48,285 nucleotides of DNA from Clostridia bacterium (GTDB taxonomy: Bacteria > Bacillota > Clostridia > Oscillospirales > CAG-272), in contig JAFQDK010000037.1 in assembly GCA_017399305.1 (NCBI GenBank), positions 67,777 to 116,061 on the forward strand, given 5' to 3'. Every line of letters starts with the position of its first letter. Positions within the stretch are counted from its first letter, which is position 1. The notes below the pieces were generated by a model. It had not been told where the DNA came from, did not search any database, and saw only the letters and a list, made by a program, of their open reading frames with translations. This document shows positions 8,418 through 17,493 of the stretch, in pieces. Made by a program: the position numbers and the translations under genes.

Positions 8418-10856
8418 TTATACACATCTAAGAAGGCGAACTACCTCAATAATTGTAATCTCTGTGTTTTTGTGATTGATAAGGTCGCTGAGCAGAAGAA
8501 GTGCATCAACGAGATTGATGTTGCCATCACTGTTCATATCGCCATAGGTGAGGCCGTTATAGCTTACGCCCTGTGCAGTAGAGGTAGCAATAATGCCTCC
8601 TTTTACTGCATCCACCTTATATGTATGCCAGCCGAGTGTTGCCTCGGTATCGACATAATAATTATCGGTAATCGTACCAAGGAGCTTGCCGTCACGACGG
8701 ACAATATAAAGCTGTGCGCCCTCAACAGGGTTAAAGCGTACCGTGGTTGCGCCGTTTTTAGTAATTGTATCTACGGTAAGAGTTGTAAATTCGCTCAGTT
8801 TACCTGCAATAGGCGTGGGGTTTACATTTGAAGTGTACACAGTAGAAAGCGGTGCAGGCTTGCCTGTGCCATTGCCGATAACAAGTCCGCTCTTGCTCGC
8901 GCTGTAAGGTTCTATAAATGCATGTCTCTGTGTATTAACGGTATCATCGGTGATATATCCGTGATACATTGCCCACTTTTTGCCGTCGGTATCAGTAACG
9001 TAACATGCATGAGCGCAACCGTTAATCTCATCGGATTTTGAGAAAATAGGAGTAGATTTCTTCTGCCAATTGGAAGCAACCATGGGGTCACCGCCAAGGA
9101 ACTTAAGCTGTCCGATGCAGTAATACGGTGTCCAGTATGCACTACCCGCATATGAGATATAAATAGAACCGTCATCGCCGTAAACTGCGGTGGAACATTC
9201 TACAGTATATGGATGAACGCCGTCACCGCCGCCATATTTTTCCCAATCATAGGTAGGTGTGCAGAAAGTAACCGGTTCGCCCACGATAGTCCATGGATTC
9301 TCAAATTTTGCAATATTTAGTGTCTGATAGAAGTTGGATGTATCTCTGCCGACCTCACTTACAAATGTAAGATAGGGCTGACCGTTAACAACAAGCACCG
9401 ACATACCGCCGCAAAGCTCGTTTTCGTTATAATCGCTGTCAACAAACTCTACCTTTTGAGGCACATTAACTTCACCAGTAATGGGATTGCCCCATCTGCC
9501 CATGAGATTGTCACCGTCAAGGCACTTTACAACATAGGCGCGCATACCGCTGTAGTTCCAGTCGTTTCCGTCATCACTGCAAAGGAGGAGATACCAGCCT
9601 GCATACTTTTCGCCTACCATATCGGCGCTGAAATAATGTATCTCGGGCGACCACATATTGCAGGACCACTCTTTGCCATCCTCGGGATCGTAAATAACAG
9701 TACCTGCCGCGGTGGAAAGGTCACCGATGTTTGCCGCTTTATAAAGTGTGAGATAATCGCCTGCGGTAGTAGTATAGTAATATGCGCCGTCATGGAAGAA
9801 AATCCATGGGTCTGCACCCCAATAACGGATTGGGTTTGTAAATGAATAGGTACCGGTTTCTTTTTCGTTGATATCAACATTTTTACCATAAGAAAGCGTA
9901 CTTGTCATTGACGTTCCGATAGAAGAAGTGCCTACTATCTCAGCACAATGAGAAAACTCACCGCCGTTGATATTAATATTCCATGAGCCGGAGAGAGTTC
10001 CGTACTTTGTATACTGCGGACGGATTCTGCCACAGATATTACCGCCATTTATAGTAATAGTCATGTTGCCGCTGTAGGACAGTGTGTCAACAAGAGTAGT
10101 TGTGCCGTCCTCATTTTCCTGCTCAACAAGTGACATTGAAGCGCCGACAATACCCATTTTAAGAGTACCACCATTGACAGTGAGCAAAAAGTCGCCACTA
10201 TGCGACTCGCCGCCGCTGAGATATACAAGCTCCATAACCGTGCCGTTATTGAAAGTGAGGCTGACATTTGAGTTGGTTGGCGAACCTGCAGAGTTGCCAA
10301 GACGGATTCTCTGCCATGTGCCGCCATTGACAACCACTTCTCCGGATGCATTTTTAACAGAACGATAACCGCCGCCAATGATACACGGATATACAGTATT
10401 CTCGCCGGAACACCCTGTGGTGACACCGGCGCCTACCGTCATCTTTTTATAGTTACCGAAAAGACCGACATATGACGCAGCGCTATTGACTTTAATATTA
10501 TCAATAAGTGTTTCGCCTCCGCAATAATAGTTTGCCGCAAGCGTGAACGCCGCTTTATTTGTTTTGCGATAATCTACGCCGCCAAAAACAGACGTGATAG
10601 TCACTACGCCTGTATGGCTTTGAGCAACAAATGGTTCTGTCACGGTATATTCACCGCATACAACTATTGTTGCATCGTTGTTTCCTATTGCGGTATACGC
10701 ATCTGAAAGGCTGCCGAGCGGTGCACTTGCCGATGTACCGTCACCTGTTCCGCCGTCTGCAATATAAACCACTGTACTATCGGCAGCCAAAGCGCAAAGG
10801 CAAAGAAGGCATGCAAGCACTGCCACACATAATACTTTTTTGATAACTGACTGCAT
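8418..10856 (-). CDS. Secreted GH43-like glycosidase with beta-helix-like module, Fn3-like domain and dockerin-like end
   Basis: An 812-residue exported enzyme; start MQSVIKK at 10856 with GAGGTG before it. Signal peptide 1-25. Residues about 26-335 form a glycine- and asparagine-rich, repeated beta-strand module, beginning VYIADGGTGDG, that is homologous to the two modules of the GH31 protein at 30450. A five-bladed beta-propeller domain of the GH43/GH32 kind follows (about 340-650): D349 in GADPW is the likely base, E405 lies in WSPEIHY, and E553 in VECSTAV is the likely acid. A fibronectin-III-like segment and one dockerin-type calcium loop (DMNSDGNINLVD) end the protein; the second loop is lost but its helix remains. 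GH43 enzymes usually act on arabinose- or xylose-containing side chains; the exact substrate is not deducible. It has its own promoter and possibly a site for the AraC regulator. Confidence 0.85.
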   Translation of the reverse strand: MQSVIKKVLCVAVLACLLCLCALAADSTVVYIADGGTGDGTSASAPLGSLSDAYTAIGNNDATIVVCGEYTVTEPFVAQSHTGVVTITSVFGGVDYRKTNKAAFTLAANYYCGGETLIDNIKVNSAASYVGLFGNYKKMTVGAGVTTGCSGENTVYPCIIGGGYRSVKNASGEVVVNGGTWQRIRLGNSAGSPTNSNVSLTFNNGTVMELVYLSGGESHSGDFLLTVNGGTLKMGIVGASMSLVEQENEDGTTTLVDTLSYSGNMTITINGGNICGRIRPQYTKYGTLSGSWNININGGEFSHCAEIVGTSSIGTSMTSTLSYGKNVDINEKETGTYSFTNPIRYWGADPWIFFHDGAYYYTTTAGDYLTLYKAANIGDLSTAAGTVIYDPEDGKEWSCNMWSPEIHYFSADMVGEKYAGWYLLLCSDDGNDWNYSGMRAYVVKCLDGDNLMGRWGNPITGEVNVPQKVEFVDSDYNENELCGGMSVLVVNGQPYLTFVSEVGRDTSNFYQTLNIAKFENPWTIVGEPVTFCTPTYDWEKYGGGDGVHPYTVECSTAVYGDDGSIYISYAGSAYWTPYYCIGQLKFLGGDPMVASNWQKKSTPIFSKSDEINGCAHACYVTDTDGKKWAMYHGYITDDTVNTQRHAFIEPYSASKSGLVIGNGTGKPAPLSTVYTSNVNPTPIAGKLSEFTTLTVDTITKNGATTVRFNPVEGAQLYIVRRDGKLLGTITDNYYVDTEATLGWHTYKVDAVKGGIIATSTAQGVSYNGLTYGDMNSDGNINLVDALLLLSDLINHKNTEITIIEVVRLLRCV

Positions 10857-10890
10857 TACAAACACCTCATGTAACAATTTATACAGATTA

Positions 10891-10919
10891 ATAATAACAT
10901 CTTTCGCTCTTTTCGTCAA
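10891..10919 (-). promoter_or_regulatory. Sigma-A promoter of the GH43-like gene
   Basis: On the minus strand: TTGACG, 17-base spacer, TATTAT. Confidence 0.7.
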
Positions 10920-10930
10920 CATTTGCTATG
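10920..10930 (-). promoter_or_regulatory. Possible AraC half-site next to the GH43 promoter
   Basis: CATAGCAAATG on the minus strand abuts the -35. It differs by one base of A-run length from CATAGCAAAATG in the boxes upstream of both GH31 genes. Only one half of the box is recognisable. Confidence 0.35.
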
Positions 10931-10980
10931 ACATAGAAATATATATTAAATTATTTTGTTGATAATTGCAACTAAATAAA

Positions 10981-11010
10981 AATAACGTGCACCGTAGTGC
11001 ACGTTATTTT
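10981..11010. terminator. Terminator of the sigma/membrane-protein operon
   Basis: Perfect 12-bp stem AATAACGTGCAC / GTGCACGTTATT with a CGTA loop, flanked by an A-run and a T-run; it can work in both directions. Confidence 0.85.
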
Positions 11011-11771
11011 TATTTGATATCTGACATTATTTTTTCGTCAAGACTTTCGGATACTACAGCATTTGACGCTTTTACCATGTTTTCAGCTTCCTTGACAGAT
11101 GGCAGTGCATGCTCTGTCAGGTTGCCTGCATTTGTCTGTTTTACAAGCAATCCATTTTTCTTTGCAAAAAGCACAAACACCGCTGCTATGGCAAGAAGCA
11201 GTACCGAAAATACAAGGTAATACCAACTGTTGCTCTGTGACTCCATAACAAGATTCTCATCCGTAAAACCAATCTCCAATGTAGTTACAGGCGACTTGCT
11301 ATATTCAATCTCAAAGATATCACCGTATTTGTTCTTTAACTCCTCAATCATTGCGATAGTTTCGGGGTCGTTTTGTCTGTCCTCTAAAATACCAAGGTCT
11401 ATCTCATTCTCCATTTCGTCAAGCGCCGACCACACAAGTCCGATTTGCTTTTCAAAATATGGCAGTAATTCTTCCTGCACCTTGGCAAGTTCGTTTCTGC
11501 TGATTTTCTGATATACAATGGTGACAGTAGCATCATTCTCAATCATATTCAGTATCTCTTGTTTTCCGGCTTCGCCATCTTCGTTATCGAGCACTGCAAA
11601 TGTGAGATTCTCCATGCTTCCGTCGGTTGACCATACGCCGCAGACATATGACGGATATTCACCTTGCCACGACTGATAAAGGTCATTAGCTGTAGAATAT
11701 GTCGGCTCCTCCTGTGCAAAGCATGAAATTGCAAACAGCATTATCATTAAAACGATTATTATTTTTTTCAT
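11010..11771 (-). CDS. Single-pass membrane protein, probable partner of the ECF sigma factor
   Basis: A 253-residue protein: signal peptide (1-20), an exported domain of about 155 residues rich in acidic helices, one membrane helix at about 180-200, and a cytoplasmic tail of about 50 residues. I prefer the ATG at 11771 to that at 11774 because AGGAGG is then 6 bases away. The ATG overlaps the stop of the sigma gene by one base, so the two are coupled. The position suggests an anti-sigma factor or sensor; however, no zinc anti-sigma motif is present and the cytoplasmic part is at the C-terminus, the reverse of the usual anti-sigma layout. The anti-sigma role is inference. Confidence 0.65.
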   Translation of the reverse strand: MKKIIIVLMIMLFAISCFAQEEPTYSTANDLYQSWQGEYPSYVCGVWSTDGSMENLTFAVLDNEDGEAGKQEILNMIENDATVTIVYQKISRNELAKVQEELLPYFEKQIGLVWSALDEMENEIDLGILEDRQNDPETIAMIEELKNKYGDIFEIEYSKSPVTTLEIGFTDENLVMESQSNSWYYLVFSVLLLAIAAVFVLFAKKNGLLVKQTNAGNLTEHALPSVKEAENMVKASNAVVSESLDEKIMSDIK

Positions 11772-12274
11772 CATGTTCCTCCTAAGTATTCCCGCAAAGC
11801 TGTAATTGCTTTACGGTATTTACGATATGTAGCAGGAAGCGAAAGCCCAACGATACGTGCTATTTGGGAAAATCCAAGCGAGCCGTTCAAATGCAATGAC
11901 AGAATCTCACGCTCGTCACACGGAAGTTTGCCTATCGCAGTTTCAACATCCATGCGAGTTATAATGCCGGCGAGCGCATCTTCGGCAGGCTGCTGCACAT
12001 CGTCAAGGTTTACGCTTTGCTTTGCCCGAAGCGCATCAATAGACAGATTACGCGTCATCTGAAATACCCATGCCCTCGGATTTCTGACAGTGGGTTCAGG
12101 CGGAGATGCAAACAGCTTGACAAAAACATCATGCGTGATGTCCTCGGCTACCTCCCTTGATTGCACTATGCGACAAGCAATAGTAAACACCGGAGTTTTC
12201 AGTTCATTGTATATGTATTTGAACGCTTCTTTGTCGCCGCCGCGCACTCTTGAAAAGTATTCTTTGATTTCCAT
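11771..12274 (-). CDS. ECF-type RNA polymerase sigma factor
   Basis: A 167-residue sigma-70 family protein of the ECF type. Region 2 is at about 10-80 (DKEAFKYIYNE, DITHDVFVKLF, PRAWVFQMTRNLSID) and region 4 at about 105-160 (LPCDEREILSLHL, then a helix-turn-helix around FSQIARIVGLSLPATYRKYR). The start MEIKEYF at 12274 is preferred to 12292 because the GGGGGAG encoded in the first codons of the longer frame is then the ribosome binding site. It is transcribed from the promoter region shared with the antiporter gene and is coupled to the membrane protein downstream. The regulon is unknown. Confidence 0.9.
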   Translation of the reverse strand: MEIKEYFSRVRGGDKEAFKYIYNELKTPVFTIACRIVQSREVAEDITHDVFVKLFASPPEPTVRNPRAWVFQMTRNLSIDALRAKQSVNLDDVQQPAEDALAGIITRMDVETAIGKLPCDEREILSLHLNGSLGFSQIARIVGLSLPATYRKYRKAITALREYLGGT

Positions 12275-12347
12275 GCCATCTCCCCCTTTCATTTACTATG
12301 ACGATTTAAAAAGCTGATTTTTTCGCTCGGAATGAAAATTTTTCTTT

Positions 12348-12391
12348 ATTATACCATAGATGTAGACATTTATCTCAGAAAATGGTATAAT
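12348..12391. promoter_or_regulatory. Mirror-image divergent promoter region
   Basis: A perfect 10-bp inverted repeat (ATTATACCAT / ATGGTATAAT, 24-base spacer) whose arms contain the -10 elements of both divergent genes. Plus strand (antiporter): TAGACA at 12363-12368, 17 bases, TATAAT at 12386-12391. Minus strand (sigma gene): TATAAT at 12348-12353, with no clear -35. Confidence 0.7.
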
Positions 12392-12422
12392 CCATATGAT
12401 TTTGATTTAAAGGAATGACATT

Positions 12423-13739
12423 ATGAAAAAAGGAAATCCATTTGCCCTTTTGCCTATAGGCGTTTTTCTTGTACTTTATCTTGGGCTTGGGCTGATATTT
12501 GAATACGCACTTAAAATACCGATGGGCTTTTACAATGTCCCGATAGTAGTAGCCTTTCTATGTGCGCTACTGACCGCGTGTATTCAAAACAAAAAACTCT
12601 CGTTTGACGAAAAACTTGAAATAATGGGACGCGGTATCGGCGACAAGAACATTGTAACAATGATTCTCATATTCTTAGCCGCCGGAATCTTTGTCGGCGT
12701 GGTCGGTCGCAGCAGTGCGGAAAGTGTTGCATACTTTATGCTCTCTATTGTACCTGCACGTTTTGCAGTAGCGGTACTGTTTATCGTAAGCTGTTTTGTT
12801 TCTGTTGCTATGGGGACATCAGTCGGAACTATCACGCTTATCGCGCCGATTGCCGTTGCTGTATCAAATGCAACAGAATTCAACATGCCACTGTGCATAG
12901 CATCTGTAATAGGCGGCTCAATGTTTGGCGACAACCTCTCATTTATCTCTGACACAACTATTGCGGCATGCAACGGTCAGGGATGCCAGATGAAGGACAA
13001 GTTCCGTGAAAACTTTTTAATAGCTCTGCCTGCAGCAATAGCTACTGTTGTGCTTATCCTTGTTTTCTCAGCGCAGACAGATGTATCTGGTACAGTTGCA
13101 AAAGAGTACGACCTTATAAAGACTATTCCGTACATCCTTGTTTTGTTTGGCGGAATAATCGGCATCAACGTTTTTGTAATTCTGCTTATCGGAATCATCT
13201 CCGGTTCAATAATCACACTTATAGTAGGCGGTACAACGTTTCCAGCCCTTACAGCCGGCATGGGTGCCGGTGCGGCAGGTATGTTTGAAACCATACTAGT
13301 TGCTGTTCTTGTTGCGGCAGTATGCGCTCTCATACGTGAGTACGGCGGATTTGACAGTATACTGTACGCCGTCAAAAAAATTTTCAAAGGTAAAAAAAGC
13401 GGTCAGCTTGGAATGGGGCTTCTTGTTGGCGCTATGGACATAGCAACCGCCAACAATACCGTTGCTATAGTAATGGCAAACCCGATTGCCAAAGATATGT
13501 CAAAGGAATACGGCATTTCCCCAAAGAAATCAGCTTCGTTGCTTGACACTTTCTCCTGCATTTTCCAAGGCATTATACCGTACGGCGCACAAATGCTTGT
13601 TGCAATCTCTACGGTTTCTGAACTTGGTACAAGCCTCAGCGCATTTGAGATACTTCCATATCTCTTTTATCCCGCAATGCTGCTTGTCAGCTCACTGATT
13701 TTCATCTATATAATTCCAGACAAAAAGACGGCTGATTAA
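12423..13739 (+). CDS. NhaC-family Na+/H+ antiporter
   Basis: A 438-residue polytopic membrane protein with about 11-12 hydrophobic segments. Conserved features of the NhaC family are present, including GTSVGTITLIAPIA (about 131-144), the GGSMFGDNLSFISDTTIAA stretch with charged D and S/T residues in a membrane segment (about 163-181), and a later NNTVAIVMANPIA segment. It should exchange Na+ for protons, or an organic anion pair such as malate/lactate in related members, across the cytoplasmic membrane. RBS AAAGGA lies about 9 bases before the ATG. The promoter at 12363-12391 is close to consensus, and the gene stands alone. Confidence 0.9.
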   Translation: MKKGNPFALLPIGVFLVLYLGLGLIFEYALKIPMGFYNVPIVVAFLCALLTACIQNKKLSFDEKLEIMGRGIGDKNIVTMILIFLAAGIFVGVVGRSSAESVAYFMLSIVPARFAVAVLFIVSCFVSVAMGTSVGTITLIAPIAVAVSNATEFNMPLCIASVIGGSMFGDNLSFISDTTIAACNGQGCQMKDKFRENFLIALPAAIATVVLILVFSAQTDVSGTVAKEYDLIKTIPYILVLFGGIIGINVFVILLIGIISGSIITLIVGGTTFPALTAGMGAGAAGMFETILVAVLVAAVCALIREYGGFDSILYAVKKIFKGKKSGQLGMGLLVGAMDIATANNTVAIVMANPIAKDMSKEYGISPKKSASLLDTFSCIFQGIIPYGAQMLVAISTVSELGTSLSAFEILPYLFYPAMLLVSSLIFIYIIPDKKTAD

Positions 13740-13751
13740 GCCGTCTTTTTT
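13723..13751. terminator. Bidirectional terminator between antiporter and the SPFH-AAA operon
   Basis: AAAAGACGGC / GCCGTCTTTT stem with a 7-base loop that includes the antiporter stop codon; A- and T-runs on both sides. Confidence 0.9.
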
Positions 13752-13757
13752 ATCTTA

Positions 13758-15473
13758 TTAGATTTGATGAAGCTCGTTTGTAATACGCTCATAATATGAA
13801 TCGTACTCATCCAATTCTTTCTGATACTGTTTAAACTGGGCAAACAGTTTTTGCATAACTGCGCTTGTAGACTTGATGCTTTCGGCGCACTTCTGTTCAA
13901 GCTGCTTCTTCTCTCCACTATTAGATATAAGTTTATATATACCGTATACTGCCCCACCGAAGGTAGCAACAAGCAATCCCATATGCACAAATAATGCCGC
14001 AACGAGCGCCGCAACGCCAATGCCAAAGCCGACAAATGCAGGCCAACTCTTGATAGTTGACATCGCCGCATTCTTCTTATCGGTGAAGTGCTTGTTTATC
14101 TTCTGATATTCCTCATCCTCACGCTTGAAGTTTGCAGTGGTTGAGTATTCACCTATGCTAATAGGATAATTTGCTTTTCTCTTTGCCCTATAGCTCTCAA
14201 CATGACGATCAACCGCTTTTTCCTGAATTGCTTTTGTCAGGGTAAACATACTGAGTTTAATCTGTCCGTTAACATCCTGTGAATCTCTTTCATATATCCA
14301 GTCAATCATCTCAGCAACAAGATTGAGATCATCAGCTTTTTTCTCCTGCTCGGCAGCGAATTGAGCTTTTGCCGCTTCAACATCACCCTCATACTTTATG
14401 ACAAGGTTATTGTAAGCAATCTCATCATATGTTTCTTTTTCAGCCGCATTAGGAGCATCGACAAGTTCATCAATGAAATTCTTAAGGAAAGTATTCTTCT
14501 CTTCTACAGGCACATTAACCGTCTTCAAAACGAACTCAAGAATATTGATATTATTCTTTGCCTGCATCATAAGATTAGTCAACTGTTCAAACTCGGAGCA
14601 ATGCTTTCTGAGAAGTGCATACTCAAGCTGATCCGATGGCTGCATTCTGTTGAAATATGCCCTGATATGATCGACGATATCATCCTCATTATATCCGGAT
14701 GCCGCCATGTTTTGCTGAATAACTTTTTTGATAAACGAGAAAACTTCGTTTCTTGTCTTATCATCAACATTATCGGCTATCGTCTTGCTGACAAGGGAAA
14801 ACAGCATAAGGAATGTGCGCTGGTCACTACCCTTAAGCCCGCACTCCTGATATGTATAAAACCACTTCAGTGCCGCTTCTTCTCTGCCCATTCTGAGATT
14901 AAACAGCATATAGAAAATAGCACTGCTCTTTTTGTCAAGCTTAACCGCGCGAGCCATAGCACGATCAGCAAGCTCTTTATCATCATTGCGCCATGCCATA
15001 ATGCTGATAAGTACACAGGTCAGCCAATAATCAGGTGTCTGAAGATGCTGAACTTCTACAGACTTGGTAATAGTCTTGTTGCTGACCATCTGCACATCAA
15101 GATTATCCATTATACCCTGCACGATTTTTCTCACAGTGCGATAATTGGAAAAATCATAATACTTTTTATTATTGCACGCTCTGATTTTTTTGTTTGCAAG
15201 TTCAACGTTCTTAAACTTGACATACAAACGCTCTATCTCGCCTTGCAGTGCAATTGAATCAATAGTGCGCTGATGCGATGAAACCATTCTGCCATTGGAA
15301 TTGTCAAGCGAGTTGCGGATCTGAGCATTGTAATTTTCAAGAGTTCTGTCCGCTTGACTTACTCCGGCTGCAATAGTATTCAATTCACCACGCAGTTCCG
15401 CATTAATTTGTTGTGCCCGTCTTAACTCTGCTTCAAGCGCGTTAAGCTGGCTTTGCAATGCGTAATTACTCAT
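13758..15473 (-). CDS. Coiled-coil/TPR-like membrane-hairpin protein, paralogue A
   Basis: A 571-residue protein, last gene of the nine-gene operon. An N-terminal coiled coil (about 5-100) precedes a helical core with TPR-like spacing (about 115-400) that is shared with the genes at 17697 and 19319: PDYWL at about residue 147, then NLRMGREEAALKWF at about 192. A WIYERDSQDVNGQIK segment matches the W-x-x-x-D-x-SQ-x-DV motif of the paralogues. Near the C-terminus are two adjacent hydrophobic helices (about 473-515) and a final coiled coil of about 50 residues. With no signal peptide, both ends should be cytoplasmic and the protein tethered by a membrane hairpin. ATGA overlap with the AAA+ gene and AGGAGG 9 bases before the start point to coupled expression with that ATPase. 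No known family was recognised. Confidence 0.85.
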   Translation of the reverse strand: MSNYALQSQLNALEAELRRAQQINAELRGELNTIAAGVSQADRTLENYNAQIRNSLDNSNGRMVSSHQRTIDSIALQGEIERLYVKFKNVELANKKIRACNNKKYYDFSNYRTVRKIVQGIMDNLDVQMVSNKTITKSVEVQHLQTPDYWLTCVLISIMAWRNDDKELADRAMARAVKLDKKSSAIFYMLFNLRMGREEAALKWFYTYQECGLKGSDQRTFLMLFSLVSKTIADNVDDKTRNEVFSFIKKVIQQNMAASGYNEDDIVDHIRAYFNRMQPSDQLEYALLRKHCSEFEQLTNLMMQAKNNINILEFVLKTVNVPVEEKNTFLKNFIDELVDAPNAAEKETYDEIAYNNLVIKYEGDVEAAKAQFAAEQEKKADDLNLVAEMIDWIYERDSQDVNGQIKLSMFTLTKAIQEKAVDRHVESYRAKRKANYPISIGEYSTTANFKREDEEYQKINKHFTDKKNAAMSTIKSWPAFVGFGIGVAALVAALFVHMGLLVATFGGAVYGIYKLISNSGEKKQLEQKCAESIKSTSAVMQKLFAQFKQYQKELDEYDSYYERITNELHQI

Positions 15474-16981
15474 TTTACGATACCTCCTGATTTACTCGAT
15501 GCTGCAACAGCTCTTTCAATGCCCCACTCTCTTATCTTTTCCACGCTGTCCGGATTGGATTTTGAGATGGGAATGAGTTTATTAAACTGCTGTAACAACA
15601 ATTCCTGCGTTACAACAGGCTGCCCTTTTATCAAAGCCAACTGCGCAATATCTTTTATAACATACTCGATATCCGAATATGAAAATCCTTCCGATGCATC
15701 AACAAGTTGACGCATCTCCTCATCGCTGATATCAATATGCAATGCCTTGGAAGAATACTGCTCTATCGTGGCCTTTCGCTCTGCGGCATTAGGTAAATCA
15801 ACAAAAAATATTTCTGAGAAACGTCCTTTTCTGAACAGCTCATACGGCAGAAGTGAAATATCATTCGCCGTTGCTACTAAAAACACACGGCTTTTCGATT
15901 CCTGCAGCCAGAACAAAAACTGTCCAAGAACGCGCTTGCCTGTATCGTTGCCAGAGTCGGATACCGACAATGCTTTCTCAATTTCATCAACCCATACAAC
16001 ACAGGGTGAAACATTATCTATGAATTGGAGCGCTTCTTTCATCTTCTTTTCGCTTTCTCCAACCCACTTATCATAAATAGTGCCAAGATCAAACCTAAAC
16101 AGCGGCAGATCCCATTCTTTTGCAACCATCTTTGCAGATAAAGATTTTCCGCAACCGGGTACACCGGCAAGCAAAATGCCCTTCGGTGTTGTCAAATCAC
16201 GCGCATTTAATGCATCATCAGATGCAAAGAATACCGACTTTTTTTCACTGAGCCACGCCTTGAGATTATCAAGACCTGCCACGGTCAATGCACGGTTCAC
16301 ATTTACCATCTGGATGCTTGCGACGGCAGAATAAAGCTTGCTCTTCTGATCTGTCAGCTCGAAAAGATGTTCTTTACTAAGCTTTCTCTTGCTGACAAGC
16401 GTTGTTGACAGTATATTATCTATCTGTATTTCAGAAAAGCCCCTCAGCAATGTTGCTGCCATTCTGATATCATCTTTATCCCACTCAATCGTATACTTAC
16501 CGCCAAACATATTTATAAATGCGTTTATCTGAGATATTCGCTCATCCATATCCGGGTACTCAAGTGTAGTAAGCATGCCGAACTGTGAAAGACGTGACCA
16601 AACGGTATCTGCGGTAATTAAAATGAGTGTGCAATTCGTTTCTTTAGCGAGATACAGTATGTTAAGCACTTCGCGGCTGTAAACATTATCCTCGCCTATA
16701 CGCTTGATATCTCCGACCGCGAAAGTAGAATTGCGATTCTTTTTAAACTGAGCTGCAATAAAGCCGAGCGGATCGTTATCTACATCCTGCTTTATGTCAC
16801 CGTTAAAGGTGCACACCTGCTTTGAATCTGTGTAATAGTTTATGCCGATATTAAGTTCGCTTGAGATTTCCTTCAGCATTCGCTCTACACGCTCGCGCTC
16901 TGATGAATCAACAATAATAAGCGGAGTTCTTGCGCATATGTAGTTTTTTATCTCTGCCTTTGTAGAAACATAATTGCCCAT
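15470..16981 (-). CDS. Ycf46-type AAA+ ATPase
   Basis: A 503-residue cytoplasmic ATPase. Residues 1-235 match the N-terminal half of Ycf46-like proteins (ARTPLIIVDSSERERVERML near 17-36, a degenerate nucleotide-binding-like domain). The C-terminal AAA+ module has Walker A GVPGCGKS (273-280), Walker B VVWVDE (328-333), a WVGESE pore-loop-like segment (306-311), sensor 1 ATAND (370-374), and arginine finger region FRKGRF (383-388). The second-region alpha-helical lid lies at about 400-470. Such ATPases remodel or disassemble protein complexes. The adjacent membrane coiled-coil genes (ATGA overlap with paralogue A, 14 bases from the helical protein) are the obvious substrate candidates. The family call is strong; the substrate is inference. 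Confidence 0.92.
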   Translation of the reverse strand: MGNYVSTKAEIKNYICARTPLIIVDSSERERVERMLKEISSELNIGINYYTDSKQVCTFNGDIKQDVDNDPLGFIAAQFKKNRNSTFAVGDIKRIGEDNVYSREVLNILYLAKETNCTLILITADTVWSRLSQFGMLTTLEYPDMDERISQINAFINMFGGKYTIEWDKDDIRMAATLLRGFSEIQIDNILSTTLVSKRKLSKEHLFELTDQKSKLYSAVASIQMVNVNRALTVAGLDNLKAWLSEKKSVFFASDDALNARDLTTPKGILLAGVPGCGKSLSAKMVAKEWDLPLFRFDLGTIYDKWVGESEKKMKEALQFIDNVSPCVVWVDEIEKALSVSDSGNDTGKRVLGQFLFWLQESKSRVFLVATANDISLLPYELFRKGRFSEIFFVDLPNAAERKATIEQYSSKALHIDISDEEMRQLVDASEGFSYSDIEYVIKDIAQLALIKGQPVVTQELLLQQFNKLIPISKSNPDSVEKIREWGIERAVAASSKSGGIVK

Positions 16982-16995
16982 TTTCTCACCTGTAC

Positions 16996-17493
16996 TTAAA
17001 AAAGATGGATGCGTTTTATCAAAAACAAAACATCTTCAAGATCGGAATTTAAAAACTCCAACGATTGGTCATGCAAAAAGCCGACCGTATCATTCCAAAA
17101 TCTTGTCATTTGCGTTTTTACCGACTCGGAAAGCTCTGTCCGAAAGTTTTGGGGAAGAAAGAACAGATTCTCAAAAAACAACGTATTGTTTACATCGTTT
17201 TTAAACCGCCTGAACAAAACATTTATCTGCAAAAGTTCATTGAATGATATGCACTCGTTAACATCGCGGATAAACCGTTTTGCACTTCTGTCAAGAACTG
17301 CATTTACAGTTTCAACTAACTGCTTTTGCAAAGCAACAGCAGTTGCTTCACTTCCGCAGAATGTTCCGGTACTTGCCGCGGCAAATGCTTTGTCACGCGA
17401 GGTGCGATTGCCTTTCATCATTAAAAAGCAATCAAGCCACTCCTGATATGTAGTCGGAGATTTTACATCTGTCCGTTCTGCTAAAATACTCAT
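16996..17493 (-). CDS. Helical protein of unknown function
   Basis: A 165-residue soluble protein predicted to be almost all alpha-helical, with no cysteine pairs, membrane segment or recognised motif. The start ATG overlaps the stop of the 59-residue gene (ATGA) and has no clear Shine-Dalgarno of its own, so it is translated by coupling. It ends 14 bases before the AAA+ gene. Being fixed between a small protein and the ATPase suggests an adaptor or subunit for it, which is inference only. Confidence 0.7.
   Translation of the reverse strand: MSILAERTDVKSPTTYQEWLDCFLMMKGNRTSRDKAFAAASTGTFCGSEATAVALQKQLVETVNAVLDRSAKRFIRDVNECISFNELLQINVLFRRFKNDVNNTLFFENLFFLPQNFRTELSESVKTQMTRFWNDTVGFLHDQSLEFLNSDLEDVLFLIKRIHLF

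Noticed and set aside
14361-15257. 298-residue plus-strand open frame
   Set aside because: It lies wholly antisense to paralogue A, has no ribosome binding site, and has the Cys/Ile/Phe-rich composition expected of a shadow frame.
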